Source: Deltaproteobacteria bacterium
GTDB lineage: Bacteria; Desulfobacterota; Syntrophobacteria; Syntrophobacterales; Thermodesulforhabdaceae
Direction: 5' to 3'
Length of the DNA stretch: 64,000 nt
Assembly (NCBI GenBank): GCA_019309115.1
Contig: JAFDGW010000004.1
Location: 1 to 64,000 of the forward strand
Part shown: piece after piece, positions 17,851-26,280 of the stretch
Position numbering within the stretch: the stretch's first letter is position 1
Layout of the letters: each line of letters starts with the position of its first letter
Translations under genes and position numbers: made by a program
Notes under the pieces: model-generated
What the model was told of the DNA's origin: nothing
Databases searched by the model: none
The model's input: the letters and a program-made list of their open reading frames with translations, nothing else

Positions 17851-18873
17851 ATGAAAGATGTAACTCGTCCGATATCCATCGATCTCGAAGATGCTCCCGA
17901 TTCTACTCGGGAAAGGTTACGGCATTATTTACAGTGCGACCTTCTTCGAATTGAAAGGGAGATAAAGGCTCACATTTTCGGCTCCGTTGGGCTGGTTAAT
18001 GATGTAAGTAAGTACATCATCCACAGCGGAGGCAAAAGGTTAAGGCCTTTATTGACAATTCTTTGCGCACGGCTGTGCGGTTACAGGGACGGAAATGAGG
18101 TGCCTCTGGCTGTTGCTTTCGAATTCTTGCACGCGGCCACGTTGCTTCATGATGATGTAATAGACCACGCGGAACTCCGACGAAACAAGCCCGCTGCAAA
18201 TACTCTTTGGGGCAACCAGGCAGTTGTCCTAGTTGGAGATTTTTTATATTCCAAATCCCTAATGATTTCCCTTCAGTATAATAACATCCGTTTGATGGAA
18301 GTACTGGCAAGGGCCAGCGGTCTAATGGCAGAAGGCGAAATTATGCAACTTCTTCAGCTTGGTAACATCGACATAACCGAAGAAGAGTATTTCGAGATAA
18401 TATACAGGAAGACGGCAGTCCTTATCAGTTCTGCCTGTCAGGCAGGTGCAATTCTTGGCGAGGCTTCACCCGAAGAGGAAAAAGCCCTCAAGGATTATGG
18501 CTACCATCTCGGCATGGCTTTCCAGTTAATAGACGACGTCTTGGATTACACGGGAACGCGATCGGAACTGGGAAAACCGGTTGGCAAAGACTTTGAGGAA
18601 AGCAAGGCAACACTTCCGCTTATTCGCGCATTTAGGAACGCCCCTGATGAGCAAAAGCAAGAGGTGCGCAGGGTCTTCAGCAATCCAGAAGGCCCTATTG
18701 ATTTTGAGTGGATAAAGAATTTTGTCCACGAGTATGGTGGTATTGAGCACACCATGAATGTTGCTGGAGAACACATAAATAATGCTCAAGAATGTTTGAG
18801 TACTTTTCCTCCGGGGAAAGTGCGAAACATTCTCTACGATCTGGCCGAATATGTCATCACACGACGTTACTGA
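17851..18873 (+). CDS. Polyprenyl diphosphate synthase (IspB-like)
   Basis: A 340-residue trans-isoprenyl diphosphate synthase making the long side chain of the respiratory quinone. The first aspartate-rich motif is in LLHDDVIDHAELRR and the second in IDDVLDYTG; GGKRLRPLL near residue 55 is the usual IPP-binding stretch. Small residues upstream of the first Asp motif (FLHAATLLHDD) are consistent with a long-chain product. It overlaps the siroheme gene by 23 bases. It complements the UbiA/UbiE/UbiD-type quinone genes at 37.9-41.4 kb. Confidence 0.92.
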   Translation: MKDVTRPISIDLEDAPDSTRERLRHYLQCDLLRIEREIKAHIFGSVGLVNDVSKYIIHSGGKRLRPLLTILCARLCGYRDGNEVPLAVAFEFLHAATLLHDDVIDHAELRRNKPAANTLWGNQAVVLVGDFLYSKSLMISLQYNNIRLMEVLARASGLMAEGEIMQLLQLGNIDITEEEYFEIIYRKTAVLISSACQAGAILGEASPEEEKALKDYGYHLGMAFQLIDDVLDYTGTRSELGKPVGKDFEESKATLPLIRAFRNAPDEQKQEVRRVFSNPEGPIDFEWIKNFVHEYGGIEHTMNVAGEHINNAQECLSTFPPGKVRNILYDLAEYVITRRY

Positions 18874-19588
18874 TCGCCGTTATCAAGGATCATCAACTAT
18901 TTATTATCCGGTTATGCTAAAATTAAAAGGAAAAGACTGTCTTGTCGTCGGGGGTGGATCTGTTGGTGAACGAAAGGTCAGAATGCTCCTGGAAGTCGGA
19001 GCAGAGGTGTATCTGATTGCCAAAGATGTAAACCAAAATTTGAAAAAGTTGATTTCTGATGGAAATGTAAGGTATCTCGGCAAGGAGTTCCATCGAGAGG
19101 CAATTACCGGCAAATGGTTGGTTTTTGCGGCAACGAGTGATAGAAAGCTGAATAAACGAATAGCAAAATTCTGTTGTGAATCCGGTATTTTCTGCAATTG
19201 TGCCACCGATCCAGAATTATCTTCTTTTGTGGTTCCGGCGTCACATCGAAGTGGCAGACTGGTCGTCTCTGTAGGAACATCTGCAGCAAGTCCGGCACTA
19301 GCGGCAAAGATACGCGATTTTGTGGCCGACATGTTGCAAACCGGTCAATGGCACTTTTACTTGGCACAGCTTGAAAGAATAAGACACTTTATTCAGAAAC
19401 TCGGTCTTTCTTCGGAAGCAAATCAAAAAGTCTTCCGCTTTTTGGCTGAAGTGGTGTATTCCTGTGTGCGAAAACAGGCTGAACGTTCGAAAAGTTTGAT
19501 AATATTAAAGGACTCGTGCGAAAAACTTCTAAAGGAAGTTGGTGCTGAGTATCCGGCAGACGAATGGGAAAAGCTATGGAAAGTCTGA
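18851..19588 (+). CDS. Precorrin-2 dehydrogenase (Met8/SirC-like)
   Basis: A 245-residue NAD-dependent precorrin-2 dehydrogenase, possibly also a sirohydrochlorin ferrochelatase. The Rossmann motif is VVGGGSVGERKVRMLL, preceded by the typical YYPVMLKLKG strand. ATSDRKLN and the ASPALAAKIRD stretch are also family-typical. It makes sirohydrochlorin for siroheme (sulfite reductase) and for the siroheme-dependent heme route used by sulfate reducers. The start at 18851 lies inside the preceding gene and adds about 18 residues before the conserved strand; I see no better start. It is coupled to the cytochrome-assembly-like gene by a 25-base overlap. Confidence 0.9.
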   Translation: MSSHDVTDRRYQGSSTIYYPVMLKLKGKDCLVVGGGSVGERKVRMLLEVGAEVYLIAKDVNQNLKKLISDGNVRYLGKEFHREAITGKWLVFAATSDRKLNKRIAKFCCESGIFCNCATDPELSSFVVPASHRSGRLVVSVGTSAASPALAAKIRDFVADMLQTGQWHFYLAQLERIRHFIQKLGLSSEANQKVFRFLAEVVYSCVRKQAERSKSLIILKDSCEKLLKEVGAEYPADEWEKLWKV

Positions 19589-20400
19589 GCACCCTTCTTG
19601 CAGTAGTACTTTATTTGTTTTCGGCTGTAGCGTTTTGTATATCCGAGTGTCGCCGTGTTAAGGCTTTGCACCCGACAGCTCTTCTTTTTGCAGGCGGTGG
19701 CTTGCTTTCGCACACGGCAGCTTTGTGGTTTCGCTGTTACGAAACACCGGTTCCGGCTCTTTTTAACACCAGATTTGCTCTTTCCTTTTTCGGCTTTCTT
19801 TTGGTGACCCTTTTTCTGAGTGTTTATCTTCGTCACAAAAGACCTATTCTAGGCGCCTTTGTAATGCCCCTTGCGACAATCTCCGTTGCTGGCTCGCTTT
19901 TTATCCCGTCAGGGCCTGTATCTGTCAATCCCGCCCTAAAAAACAGCTTGGTTATTGTTCACTTAATGTTTCTTTTTGTTGCATATGCTTTCTTTGCTCT
20001 AGCTTTCTGTATCAGCATCATGTACGTTCTTCAGGAGCGAATGATAAAGAAAAAAAATATACAGGGCTGGATTACCAGGATGCCGTCTTTGGAAACCCTG
20101 GATAGAATTAACCATTCCTGCATCCTCATTGGTTTCCCTTTTATGACTGTGGGTCTTATTATAGGATTTGCAGCAGCGAAAATACTATGGCACAGGGGCT
20201 GGAGTGGAGATCCCAAGGAGGTTTTTTCGATTCTGACCTGGATTATTTACGCTGTGCTATTTCATGAGCGGCTGGCCGTGGGCTGGAGAGGCAAAAAGGC
20301 GTCCTGGTTAGCAATCTGTGGCTTTGCGAGTGTGGTTGTCACTTTCCTAGGGGTTAACCTGTTTATGAAAGGACACCATACAACCTTCACAGGCAGGTAA
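19564..20400 (+). CDS. HemX/CcsA-type membrane protein
   Basis: A 278-residue integral membrane protein of the cytochrome c assembly (CcmC/CcsA/HemX) family, with about eight helices. Position next to hemA is the classic HemX arrangement; HemX has been linked to glutamyl-tRNA reductase level in Bacillus. Conserved histidines that can bind heme are visible at SHTAALWF, IVHLMFLF, NHSCILI and the terminal KGHHTTF. An alternative start is ATG 19576. It ends 5 bases before hemA. A role in heme handling or cytochrome c maturation is inferred; the cytochrome at 6 kb would be one client. Confidence 0.82.
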   Translation: MGKAMESLSTLLAVVLYLFSAVAFCISECRRVKALHPTALLFAGGGLLSHTAALWFRCYETPVPALFNTRFALSFFGFLLVTLFLSVYLRHKRPILGAFVMPLATISVAGSLFIPSGPVSVNPALKNSLVIVHLMFLFVAYAFFALAFCISIMYVLQERMIKKKNIQGWITRMPSLETLDRINHSCILIGFPFMTVGLIIGFAAAKILWHRGWSGDPKEVFSILTWIIYAVLFHERLAVGWRGKKASWLAICGFASVVVTFLGVNLFMKGHHTTFTGR

Positions 20401-20405
20401 AGGTT

Positions 20406-21791
20406 ATGAACTTCGGTCAGATAATACTCATAGGGATGAACCACAAAACGGCGCCCGTTGAAGTTCGAGAAAAACTCGCAGCAAAATGTTCCGATGCATC
20501 CATTTACGACGATATGCGAGCGTTTTTGCGGGATGGCCGCCTGAGTGAATGCCTCGTTCTTTCCACGTGCAATAGAATAGAATTTTTGCTTGTGACTTCC
20601 AGATCTGATGAAGCAGAACTGATTGTTCAGGACTTGATGCAAAGAGAACTCCAAGCTGAAAACCTCAGTGACTGGTTGTATCGTTTCAAAAACAGAGAAG
20701 CCGTCTCGCATCTTTTTAAGGTTGCTTCCGGCTTGGATTCCATGGTTCTGGGAGAACCCCAGATACTAGGGCAATTGAAGGACGCCTACCGTGAAGCAAC
20801 AATGCAGAAAACTACGGGAGTTATCCTCAACCGTCTTTTACACAAGGCTTTTTCTGTTGCCAAGCGCGTGAGATCTGAAACCGGGATAGGTTGTCGTGCC
20901 GTATCGGTAAGTTACGCGGCGGTGGAGCTTGCCAAGAGGATTTTTGGTTCTCTGATAGACAAAAGCGTTTTGCTAATAGGCGCCGGGGAAATGGCAGAAC
21001 TTGCAGCGGAACATCTGGCTACCAATGGTGTGTCGCAGATGTACATTGCCAACAGAACCCTTGAAAGGGCTATTGAACTGGCCAGAAAGTTTAAGGCAAA
21101 GACGGTGCCCTTTGAGCAGTTCGTGGACTCTATAGCAGTTGTCGACATTGTTATATCGTCCACCGGGGCTACAGAGCCGATCATTTCCAAAAAGGTCATC
21201 AAATCCATGATGCGCAGGCGCAGGCATCGTCCTCTTTTTATAATAGACATCGCGGTTCCGCGTGATGTTGAGCCGGAAGTAAACAACATAGACAATGTTT
21301 ACCTTTATGATATTGACGATCTTCAGGGTATAGTTGAACTTAATAAGGAGCAACGTCGAAAAGAAGCGCAGAAGGCATTTCACATAGTAGAATTGGAAAC
21401 CTTCAAATTCATCGAATGGTTACAAACCCTTGATGTAGTACCCACGATCATAGCGCTTCGTAGAAAGGCAGAACTCATACGGCAACAGGAAATGGAAAAA
21501 ACTTTTTCTCACTTACCTGATCTTACTGAACAGGAACGAAAGGCAATTGGAGTGCTCACGGAAGCTATTATCAAGAAACTGCTACATGATCCAATAATGT
21601 TCCTGAAGAACAAAGCTTCCAGGCCATCTAAGGAATTCTATGTGGACGTGGTTCAGCAGGTTTTCCGTTTGCCGGGGCACTGTGAACATCCGATGAGGTG
21701 CCTTGACCGGCCGGAACGGGAATGTTATGAAGCCGAGGGATCTTGCGAGGGGAAAAGCGTAAGAGGACCGATTGATGGCGGAGATTATTAA
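20406..21791 (+). CDS. hemA: Glutamyl-tRNA reductase
   Basis: A 461-residue glutamyl-tRNA reductase, first enzyme of the C5 route to tetrapyrroles. It has MNHKTAPVEVREKLA, the catalytic Cys in STCNRIEFLLV, GLDSMVLGEPQILGQLKDAY, and the NADPH fold LLIGAGEMAELAAEHL. The C-terminal dimerisation helices end with an extra tail of about 30 residues rich in Cys (CEHPMRCLDRPERECYEAEGSC) that is not part of the usual enzyme. That tail could bind metal or be a lineage-specific extension. It overlaps the next gene by 17 bases. Confidence 0.95.
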   Translation: MNFGQIILIGMNHKTAPVEVREKLAAKCSDASIYDDMRAFLRDGRLSECLVLSTCNRIEFLLVTSRSDEAELIVQDLMQRELQAENLSDWLYRFKNREAVSHLFKVASGLDSMVLGEPQILGQLKDAYREATMQKTTGVILNRLLHKAFSVAKRVRSETGIGCRAVSVSYAAVELAKRIFGSLIDKSVLLIGAGEMAELAAEHLATNGVSQMYIANRTLERAIELARKFKAKTVPFEQFVDSIAVVDIVISSTGATEPIISKKVIKSMMRRRRHRPLFIIDIAVPRDVEPEVNNIDNVYLYDIDDLQGIVELNKEQRRKEAQKAFHIVELETFKFIEWLQTLDVVPTIIALRRKAELIRQQEMEKTFSHLPDLTEQERKAIGVLTEAIIKKLLHDPIMFLKNKASRPSKEFYVDVVQQVFRLPGHCEHPMRCLDRPERECYEAEGSCEGKSVRGPIDGGDY

Positions 21792-22170
21792 CTTTAGAAA
21801 GAAGGCCCCAGACGAATCCCGCCTGCGGCAGATGAAGATAGAATCTCTCAGGCGCCATTTTCAATGCATGAGGTGTGCTTTCAGGTGTGCGCGTTGCGGC
21901 AGTCAGATTAACAACGAAACCAGGTCTGCTGGCGGCGAGCAATACGCCGCGCCTTATATCTTTTGCAAAACCTGTTACGAAGAATATAAGGAGTATCGAA
22001 AGATAAAATCCGGGGAGAAACCGAATCCTGACTACTACTGGCATAATGATCTGTGGGTGCAGGTGTGGGATTTTTGGCTTAAGTATCAGGAAAGCATGGA
22101 ACGGTACAGACAATCCCCGGAGTTTCTCCGCCTGATGGACGAGGTTGAAAAATTCATGCGGAGGAAGTGA
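21775..22170 (+). CDS. Small zinc-ribbon-like protein, function unknown
   Basis: A 131-residue protein that I do not recognise. It has two cysteine pairs typical of a zinc ribbon: [13 protein letters not shown] (about 32-44) and CKTCYEE (about 66-72). The C-terminal half is aromatic, acidic and helical ([19 protein letters not shown]). There is no signal peptide or membrane helix, so it is cytosolic. It is translationally coupled to hemA (17-base overlap, ATG 21775) and followed 10 bases later by tatA. The context suggests only a housekeeping or tetrapyrrole link. Confidence 0.7.
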   Translation: MAEIINFRKKAPDESRLRQMKIESLRRHFQCMRCAFRCARCGSQINNETRSAGGEQYAAPYIFCKTCYEEYKEYRKIKSGEKPNPDYYWHNDLWVQVWDFWLKYQESMERYRQSPEFLRLMDEVEKFMRRK

Positions 22171-22180
22171 GGAGAGATCA

Positions 22181-22375
22181 ATGATTGGCGGAATTGGTAT
22201 GCCGGAACTTATAGTAGTTCTTGTGATTGTTCTCATAATCTTCGGCGCCGGAAAGCTACCGGAAATTGGAGCAGGACTTGGCAAGGGTATCCGCAATTTT
22301 AAAAAGGCGGTACAGGAGCCAGTGGATACTCCACCAGAAGTTGAGGACAAAAGCACCGATCGAAAGGAGCAGTAG
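22181..22375 (+). CDS. tatA: Twin-arginine translocase subunit TatA
   Basis: A 64-residue TatA/E protein. It has a short periplasmic N-terminus, one transmembrane helix ([20 protein letters not shown]), the conserved [10 protein letters not shown] hinge, and an amphipathic helix ([14 protein letters not shown]) with an acidic tail. TatA forms the pore for folded Tat substrates. GAGGAG lies 6 bases before ATG 22181; the longer open frame from 22145 overlaps the previous gene and is not needed. No tatB or tatC lies in the window. Confidence 0.93.
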   Translation: MIGGIGMPELIVVLVIVLIIFGAGKLPEIGAGLGKGIRNFKKAVQEPVDTPPEVEDKSTDRKEQ

Positions 22376-22389
22376 AACGCTTTTATACT

Positions 22390-23268
22390 ATGGATGGTTT
22401 GCATTACGAAGGCATCATTATAAGGCCTCCAAGTGAAGCAAACAGTATCATCCTTCAGGTCACAGTGGGATGTTCTCACAATAAATGCATATTCTGCGGT
22501 ACATACAAAGGAGTTCGTTTTCGGATAAAACCCGCTGAAATTATTGAGCAGGACATAAATTACGCTGCTGAAAATTTTCCCTTCCTTCGCCGTGTGTTTT
22601 TGTGTGACGGCGATGCCCTCATCATTCCTCAAGACAGACTCAGGTGGATTTTAGAGAAGATAAGAGAAAAATTGCCATGGATTCAGCGGGTTGGTTTGTA
22701 TGGAAACGCAAAGAGCATTTTGCGCAAGACTCCGGAGGAACTAGAGGAACTGAGGGACCTCGGTTTGGGGATAATTTATCTGGGAGTGGAAAGTGGAGAT
22801 GCTGAAGTGCTCAAGTTCGCAAGAAAGGGAGTTGGTCCCGAAAAAATGGTTGAAGCCGGCAGGCGTGTTAAAGAGGCGGGGATTAAGCTGTCGGTAACCG
22901 TTTTACTGGGCATAGGAGGGGTGAACAGATCTCTGGAGCATGCAAAGGCAACGGGAAAAATTTTGAGTCTCATAGACCCTGATTACGTGGGAGCTTTAAC
23001 TCTTATGATTTTACCAAATACTCCCCTGGGAGATCTCGCCAGTAAAGGCAAATTCCAAATGCCTTCCCCTATAGGGCTTCTTAGAGAACTCAGGGAGATG
23101 TTGGTTAATACTAATATGACTCGTGGTCTTTTCATGTCCAATCATGCTTCCAATTACCTGCCCCTAAAAATCAGAATGCCTTCCGGAAAAAAAGAAGCCG
23201 TCGAACTGATTGATAACGCTATAAAGGGACGGATTCAACTCAAGCCCGAATGGCTTCGGGCATTATGA
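22390..23268 (+). CDS. Radical SAM protein, CX4CX2C type
   Basis: A 292-residue radical SAM protein of unknown substrate. Its cluster motif is CSHNKCIFC, a CX4CX2C spacing, followed by GTYKGVRFR. This form is found in a large uncharacterised COG1032-like group. Also visible are the glycine-rich GVESGDAEVL and SVTVLLGIGG SAM-binding segments. There is no B12-binding domain. It ends just before the decayed minus-strand locus at 23277-23667, with which it converges. Confidence 0.82.
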   Translation: MDGLHYEGIIIRPPSEANSIILQVTVGCSHNKCIFCGTYKGVRFRIKPAEIIEQDINYAAENFPFLRRVFLCDGDALIIPQDRLRWILEKIREKLPWIQRVGLYGNAKSILRKTPEELEELRDLGLGIIYLGVESGDAEVLKFARKGVGPEKMVEAGRRVKEAGIKLSVTVLLGIGGVNRSLEHAKATGKILSLIDPDYVGALTLMILPNTPLGDLASKGKFQMPSPIGLLRELREMLVNTNMTRGLFMSNHASNYLPLKIRMPSGKKEAVELIDNAIKGRIQLKPEWLRAL

Positions 23269-23276
23269 AAAATCAT

Positions 23277-23351
23277 CAGCGGAAATAGAGAACTACTCCG
23301 CCCTTCTGGTAGAGCCCAAGTTTGTCAAAATTTTCTGTAACATATTGAAAT
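23277..23351 (-). pseudogene. Orphan coding tail converging on the radical SAM gene
   Basis: On the minus strand a 24-codon stretch ending in TGA reads as protein-like (VTENFDKLGLYQKGGVVLYF and neighbours), preceded by an in-frame stop and with no start. It lies about 110 bases past the recognisable part of the dehydrogenase remnant. It may be the surviving 3' end of that gene after an internal deletion, or of another lost gene. I cannot name its family. Confidence 0.4.
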
Positions 23352-23459
23352 CATTAATAAGTTGGTTTTGCTTTCGACACTACAAAAGATTCTATTTACG
23401 TATGGAATTCCTCAGGTTGAGATGCAATCCTCAGAAACCAAATTTTTTTCAATGGTTCT

Positions 23460-23667
23460 TTTACCTCATTAGGGGGAGCAAATTTTCTTTTCTCAAAAGA
23501 TCCAAGCACTTTCCTATCTTCTTTTGAGCATTCTAAAGAATATCTTCGGCAATGTCGTGGACTGTTACCGGGATTCCCTTCAGTGCGAAAACAATAGCCC
23601 AACCCTGACCTATAAGCCCCGCCCCCACGCAGGTAACCTTCCGAATATTTGGAAGGTCACTGTTCAA
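23460..23667 (-). pseudogene. 3-hydroxyacyl-CoA dehydrogenase remnant (N-terminus)
   Basis: Starting at a TTG (23667) with GGAGGG 7 bases upstream, the minus strand encodes VTCVGAGLIGQGWAIVFALK followed by GIPVTVHDIAEDIL. This is the NAD-binding GxGxxG fold of 3-hydroxyacyl-CoA dehydrogenases. A TAG then interrupts it, the same frame continues as NAQKKIGKCLDLLRKENLL, and further stops follow. It lies directly behind the oxidoreductase beta subunit, spaced as in an operon, so it is the decayed third gene of that operon. About 70 codons are recognisable. In a beta-oxidising anaerobe other copies would cover the function. Confidence 0.72.
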
Positions 23668-23671
23668 ACAT

Positions 23672-24991
23672 TTACCCTCCACTCTTTATCACTCCCTGCG
23701 AAAGTGTCTTCATCATGTCATGCATTTCTTTCCTTATCTTTTCCGAGTCATAGCGTCTGTCTATGGCAAACCGAAGCATATCCATTGTAATTCCCCTGTT
23801 CATGGCTGCCATAACCGCCAGCCCTGCAAAGGCTCTCTGGCTCTTCTTCACGCCCAGACTTTTGAAATCGACCTCGAGCAGATCGGCCTTCGAATCTGGT
23901 AGCTCCAACCCTCTGTCGCATATAATCAAAGAGTCCGCCGAAAGAGCCTTAAAAACAGACCGTCTTCTGTCTATTCCCTCCTGTGCCACGGCGATAACTA
24001 CATTAGGACTTTTGATCCCAGTATAATGAATTTCTTCTCCCGAAAAGATCACCTCTGCTATAGATGGGCCTCTAAGAACTGTTATGTCATATTCGTTTTT
24101 TTGGGTAACCCGTAAACCGGCACTCATGGCAGCAAGTGCGAGGACTCCACCGGCCGTTACGGCGTGTTGCCCTGCCGCCCCCAGGATCAGCACTTCATAC
24201 CTTTTGGTTTCTATGGGCTCAAATTGAGCTTTAATTCCATCCGGACGGTTTATGGGGCTGAGTGAAGCTAGGTAATCTCTATAAGCCTGCCCATATTCTG
24301 CTCGCTCATTTTCCATTACAAGCCCACGAAAAGATGAAGATTGAGCGGCTTCTTCGAGCATCTTTGGTGTTAGCTTATTCCATTTCGTAAAACGACCGGG
24401 GCATATCTCTTTAACCTCAACAACACTGAACCCTTCGAACTTTATGGCTTCTTCAAGAATTCGCGAAAAGTCTTTATCATATGCAGAACAAACGTAAACA
24501 AAGGGGGCACCTGCCGCTGCGGCAACTTCACCTACAGAAAGAGGTTTTTCAATCTGGTTCAAAAAGCTCGTACTCACCCTCGAATCTTTGGGTGTTGTAA
24601 CAGAATGCTGACCGCCCGTCATTCCAAAGTTGAAGTTATTCATTATTATGAGAGTCAAATCTAGATTTCGTTTACACGCTGCAAGGAAATGGGCTCCTCC
24701 TATTCCAATACCTCCATCGCCTAAGGTTACAACTACCTTGAGCTCAGGTCTGCACATTTTTATGCCCGCGGCGTAGGTCAGGGCACGTCCGTGAAGACCG
24801 TGAACCGCGTGGGTGTTAAAAAAAGTGTCGAATAGGCCAGAACAGCCTATGTCGCTGACAATGCATATTTGATCACCTGCAAGCCCAAGGTTAACAAAAG
24901 CCCTGTCCAGAGCCTTTACGATGTTTTCATGAGAACACCCCGGACAGAAAACCGGCGGCCTTGATGGATTAATGAGAGACGGTGAGCTCAT
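23672..24991 (-). CDS. 2-oxoacid:ferredoxin oxidoreductase, beta-gamma fusion
   Basis: A 439-residue protein. The N-terminal half is the TPP-binding beta subunit (FCPGCSHENI, DIGCSGLFDTFF, LGDGGIGIGG, MNNFNFGMTGGQHSVTTP). From about residue 255 a gamma-type domain follows (VLILGAAGQHAVTAGGVLALAA, ending near 430). Such enzymes decarboxylate a 2-oxo acid to acyl-CoA and reduce ferredoxin. No cysteine cluster for a ferredoxin (delta) domain is present here. The substrate could be 2-oxoglutarate, a branched-chain or an aromatic 2-oxo acid; the decayed neighbours point to hydroxy-acid or beta-oxidation metabolism. Its start overlaps the alpha subunit gene by 4 bases. Confidence 0.88.
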   Translation of the reverse strand: MSSPSLINPSRPPVFCPGCSHENIVKALDRAFVNLGLAGDQICIVSDIGCSGLFDTFFNTHAVHGLHGRALTYAAGIKMCRPELKVVVTLGDGGIGIGGAHFLAACKRNLDLTLIIMNNFNFGMTGGQHSVTTPKDSRVSTSFLNQIEKPLSVGEVAAAAGAPFVYVCSAYDKDFSRILEEAIKFEGFSVVEVKEICPGRFTKWNKLTPKMLEEAAQSSSFRGLVMENERAEYGQAYRDYLASLSPINRPDGIKAQFEPIETKRYEVLILGAAGQHAVTAGGVLALAAMSAGLRVTQKNEYDITVLRGPSIAEVIFSGEEIHYTGIKSPNVVIAVAQEGIDRRRSVFKALSADSLIICDRGLELPDSKADLLEVDFKSLGVKKSQRAFAGLAVMAAMNRGITMDMLRFAIDRRYDSEKIRKEMHDMMKTLSQGVIKSGG

Positions 24992-26109
24992 TTCGAAAGA
25001 ACCTCCATTATTTCTTCAGGGGTTATAAGTGTTCCGTTCATTTTGGTTATGGATATAATATCGTCTCTACAGAGCACTCTCTGGATCTCCCGCAGATACA
25101 ATCCCATGTTCATTTCAACCACGGCAATCCTCTTGTAATCCCTGGCTTTTCTTCTAATGAGATCTTCCGGGACAGGCCATAATGTTTTCAAGATCAGAAG
25201 GCTCACAGGCCGCCCCAAAGACTCCAGCGCTCTGGCAGCCTCAATGGCCGATCGCGCCGTTATACCGTAAGATATTACAAGTGTGTCCGAATCGATGGCT
25301 TGAAAGTAATCGTAAAAGGTAAACTCGCCTACCGCCTTCGCCAGTTTTTCTTCCAGCCGACGATTCTGTTTTTCAATGAAATCGGAATTTGTGGTTATGT
25401 ATCCGTCTTCTCCATGAGTTGACGAGGTAAAGCGGCTAAGTCTGCCCTTGGCTCCTACCGGAAGGAAGTAGGGAACCTGCTCATAAGGGGCCACTCTAAA
25501 GGGCATATAAGGCTGACCCTCCGGAGGTTCCTTACGATCTATCACATCGGGCCTTTCTAACTTGTCCAAATCCACTGTCTCACGGGTCATTCCGATTTCT
25601 TTGTTAGAGGCAATAAAAACGGGGCAACGAAAAATTTCTGCAAGGTTAAAGGCATGAATGGTTAGAGAATAACAGTCTGCAATCGTAGATGGGCAAAGCA
25701 CAATTGTGGGAAAACCGCCGGTGTTAGCCCAGCGGAGAAACTGAATGTCGCCATCTGCTCCCCTTGTTGCTGAACCGGTAGATGGCCCTAATCTTTGAAC
25801 ATCAACAATGACCAGAGGAATTTCACAAGCAATGGCAAAAGAGATATTTTCGCTATACAGGCTGATACCCGGCCCTGAGGTAGCCGTCATGGCTTTATAT
25901 CCGGCCATGGAGGCACCTATGCAGAATCCTATGGACGCTATTTCGTCTTCTCCTTGCATCACTATCCCACCATTGGGGGGTAAAACCCTGAGCATAGTGT
26001 GCAAGATTGTCGTGGCCGGGGTAATGGGGTAACCTGCAAAAAAGCGACAGCCTGCATCGACCGCTCCCCATGCTATAGCCTCATTACCTCCCCAAAATAC
26101 TGTGCTCAT
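24988..26109 (-). CDS. 2-oxoacid:ferredoxin oxidoreductase, alpha subunit
   Basis: A 373-residue alpha subunit. It contains the pyrimidine-binding fold of the TPP enzyme: NEAIAWGAVDAGCRFFAGYP, ITPATT, GEDEIASIGFCIGASMAG, ATSGPGISLYSE, and the C-terminal transketolase-C-like domain (SYGITARSAIEAARAL). It works as a dimer of heterodimers with the downstream beta-gamma protein. I prefer ATG 26109 (GAGGGG upstream). The frame opens earlier at ATGs 26133 and 26130, which overlap the stop of a decayed dehydrogenase gene and may be the ancestral coupled start. Confidence 0.87.
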   Translation of the reverse strand: MSTVFWGGNEAIAWGAVDAGCRFFAGYPITPATTILHTMLRVLPPNGGIVMQGEDEIASIGFCIGASMAGYKAMTATSGPGISLYSENISFAIACEIPLVIVDVQRLGPSTGSATRGADGDIQFLRWANTGGFPTIVLCPSTIADCYSLTIHAFNLAEIFRCPVFIASNKEIGMTRETVDLDKLERPDVIDRKEPPEGQPYMPFRVAPYEQVPYFLPVGAKGRLSRFTSSTHGEDGYITTNSDFIEKQNRRLEEKLAKAVGEFTFYDYFQAIDSDTLVISYGITARSAIEAARALESLGRPVSLLILKTLWPVPEDLIRRKARDYKRIAVVEMNMGLYLREIQRVLCRDDIISITKMNGTLITPEEIMEVLSK

Positions 26110-26129
26110 TCTTTCCCCTCTGCTTTGCA

Positions 26130-26222
26130 TCATCGACTTTTATTCCAGATTTCAGGATTCACAACATTGGCAATTCTTTCTCCCTTAAGCACCGAAACAA
26201 CACTTGCTGCAACCTCTCATGT
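26130..26222 (-). pseudogene. 2-hydroxyacid dehydrogenase remnant (C-terminus)
   Basis: The minus strand just upstream of the alpha subunit reads EVAASVVSVLKGERI, then ANVVNPEIWNKSR and TGA (stop at 26130-26132). This is the last stretch of D-isomer-specific 2-hydroxyacid dehydrogenases such as 3-phosphoglycerate dehydrogenase, which commonly end in VVNPEVW. An in-frame TGA four residues before and the absence of the rest of the gene show it is dead. Its stop overlaps the ATGATG of the alpha subunit. It is probably the lost first gene of the same operon. Confidence 0.6.
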
Positions 26223-26280
26223 TCACTGCTTCCTACTCCCGGCCAAGAGGTAGATCCGGTTTTTCCCAGCTTACTGGGGA

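Noticed and set aside
21628-22632. 334-codon minus-strand ORF over hemA end, zinc-ribbon gene, tatA and radical SAM gene
   Set aside because: It is the antisense shadow of four well-supported plus-strand genes.
23396-23602. 68-codon minus-strand ORF beginning MGYCFRTEG
   Set aside because: It is a shifted frame of the dehydrogenase remnant, whose real frame encodes the NAD-binding motif.
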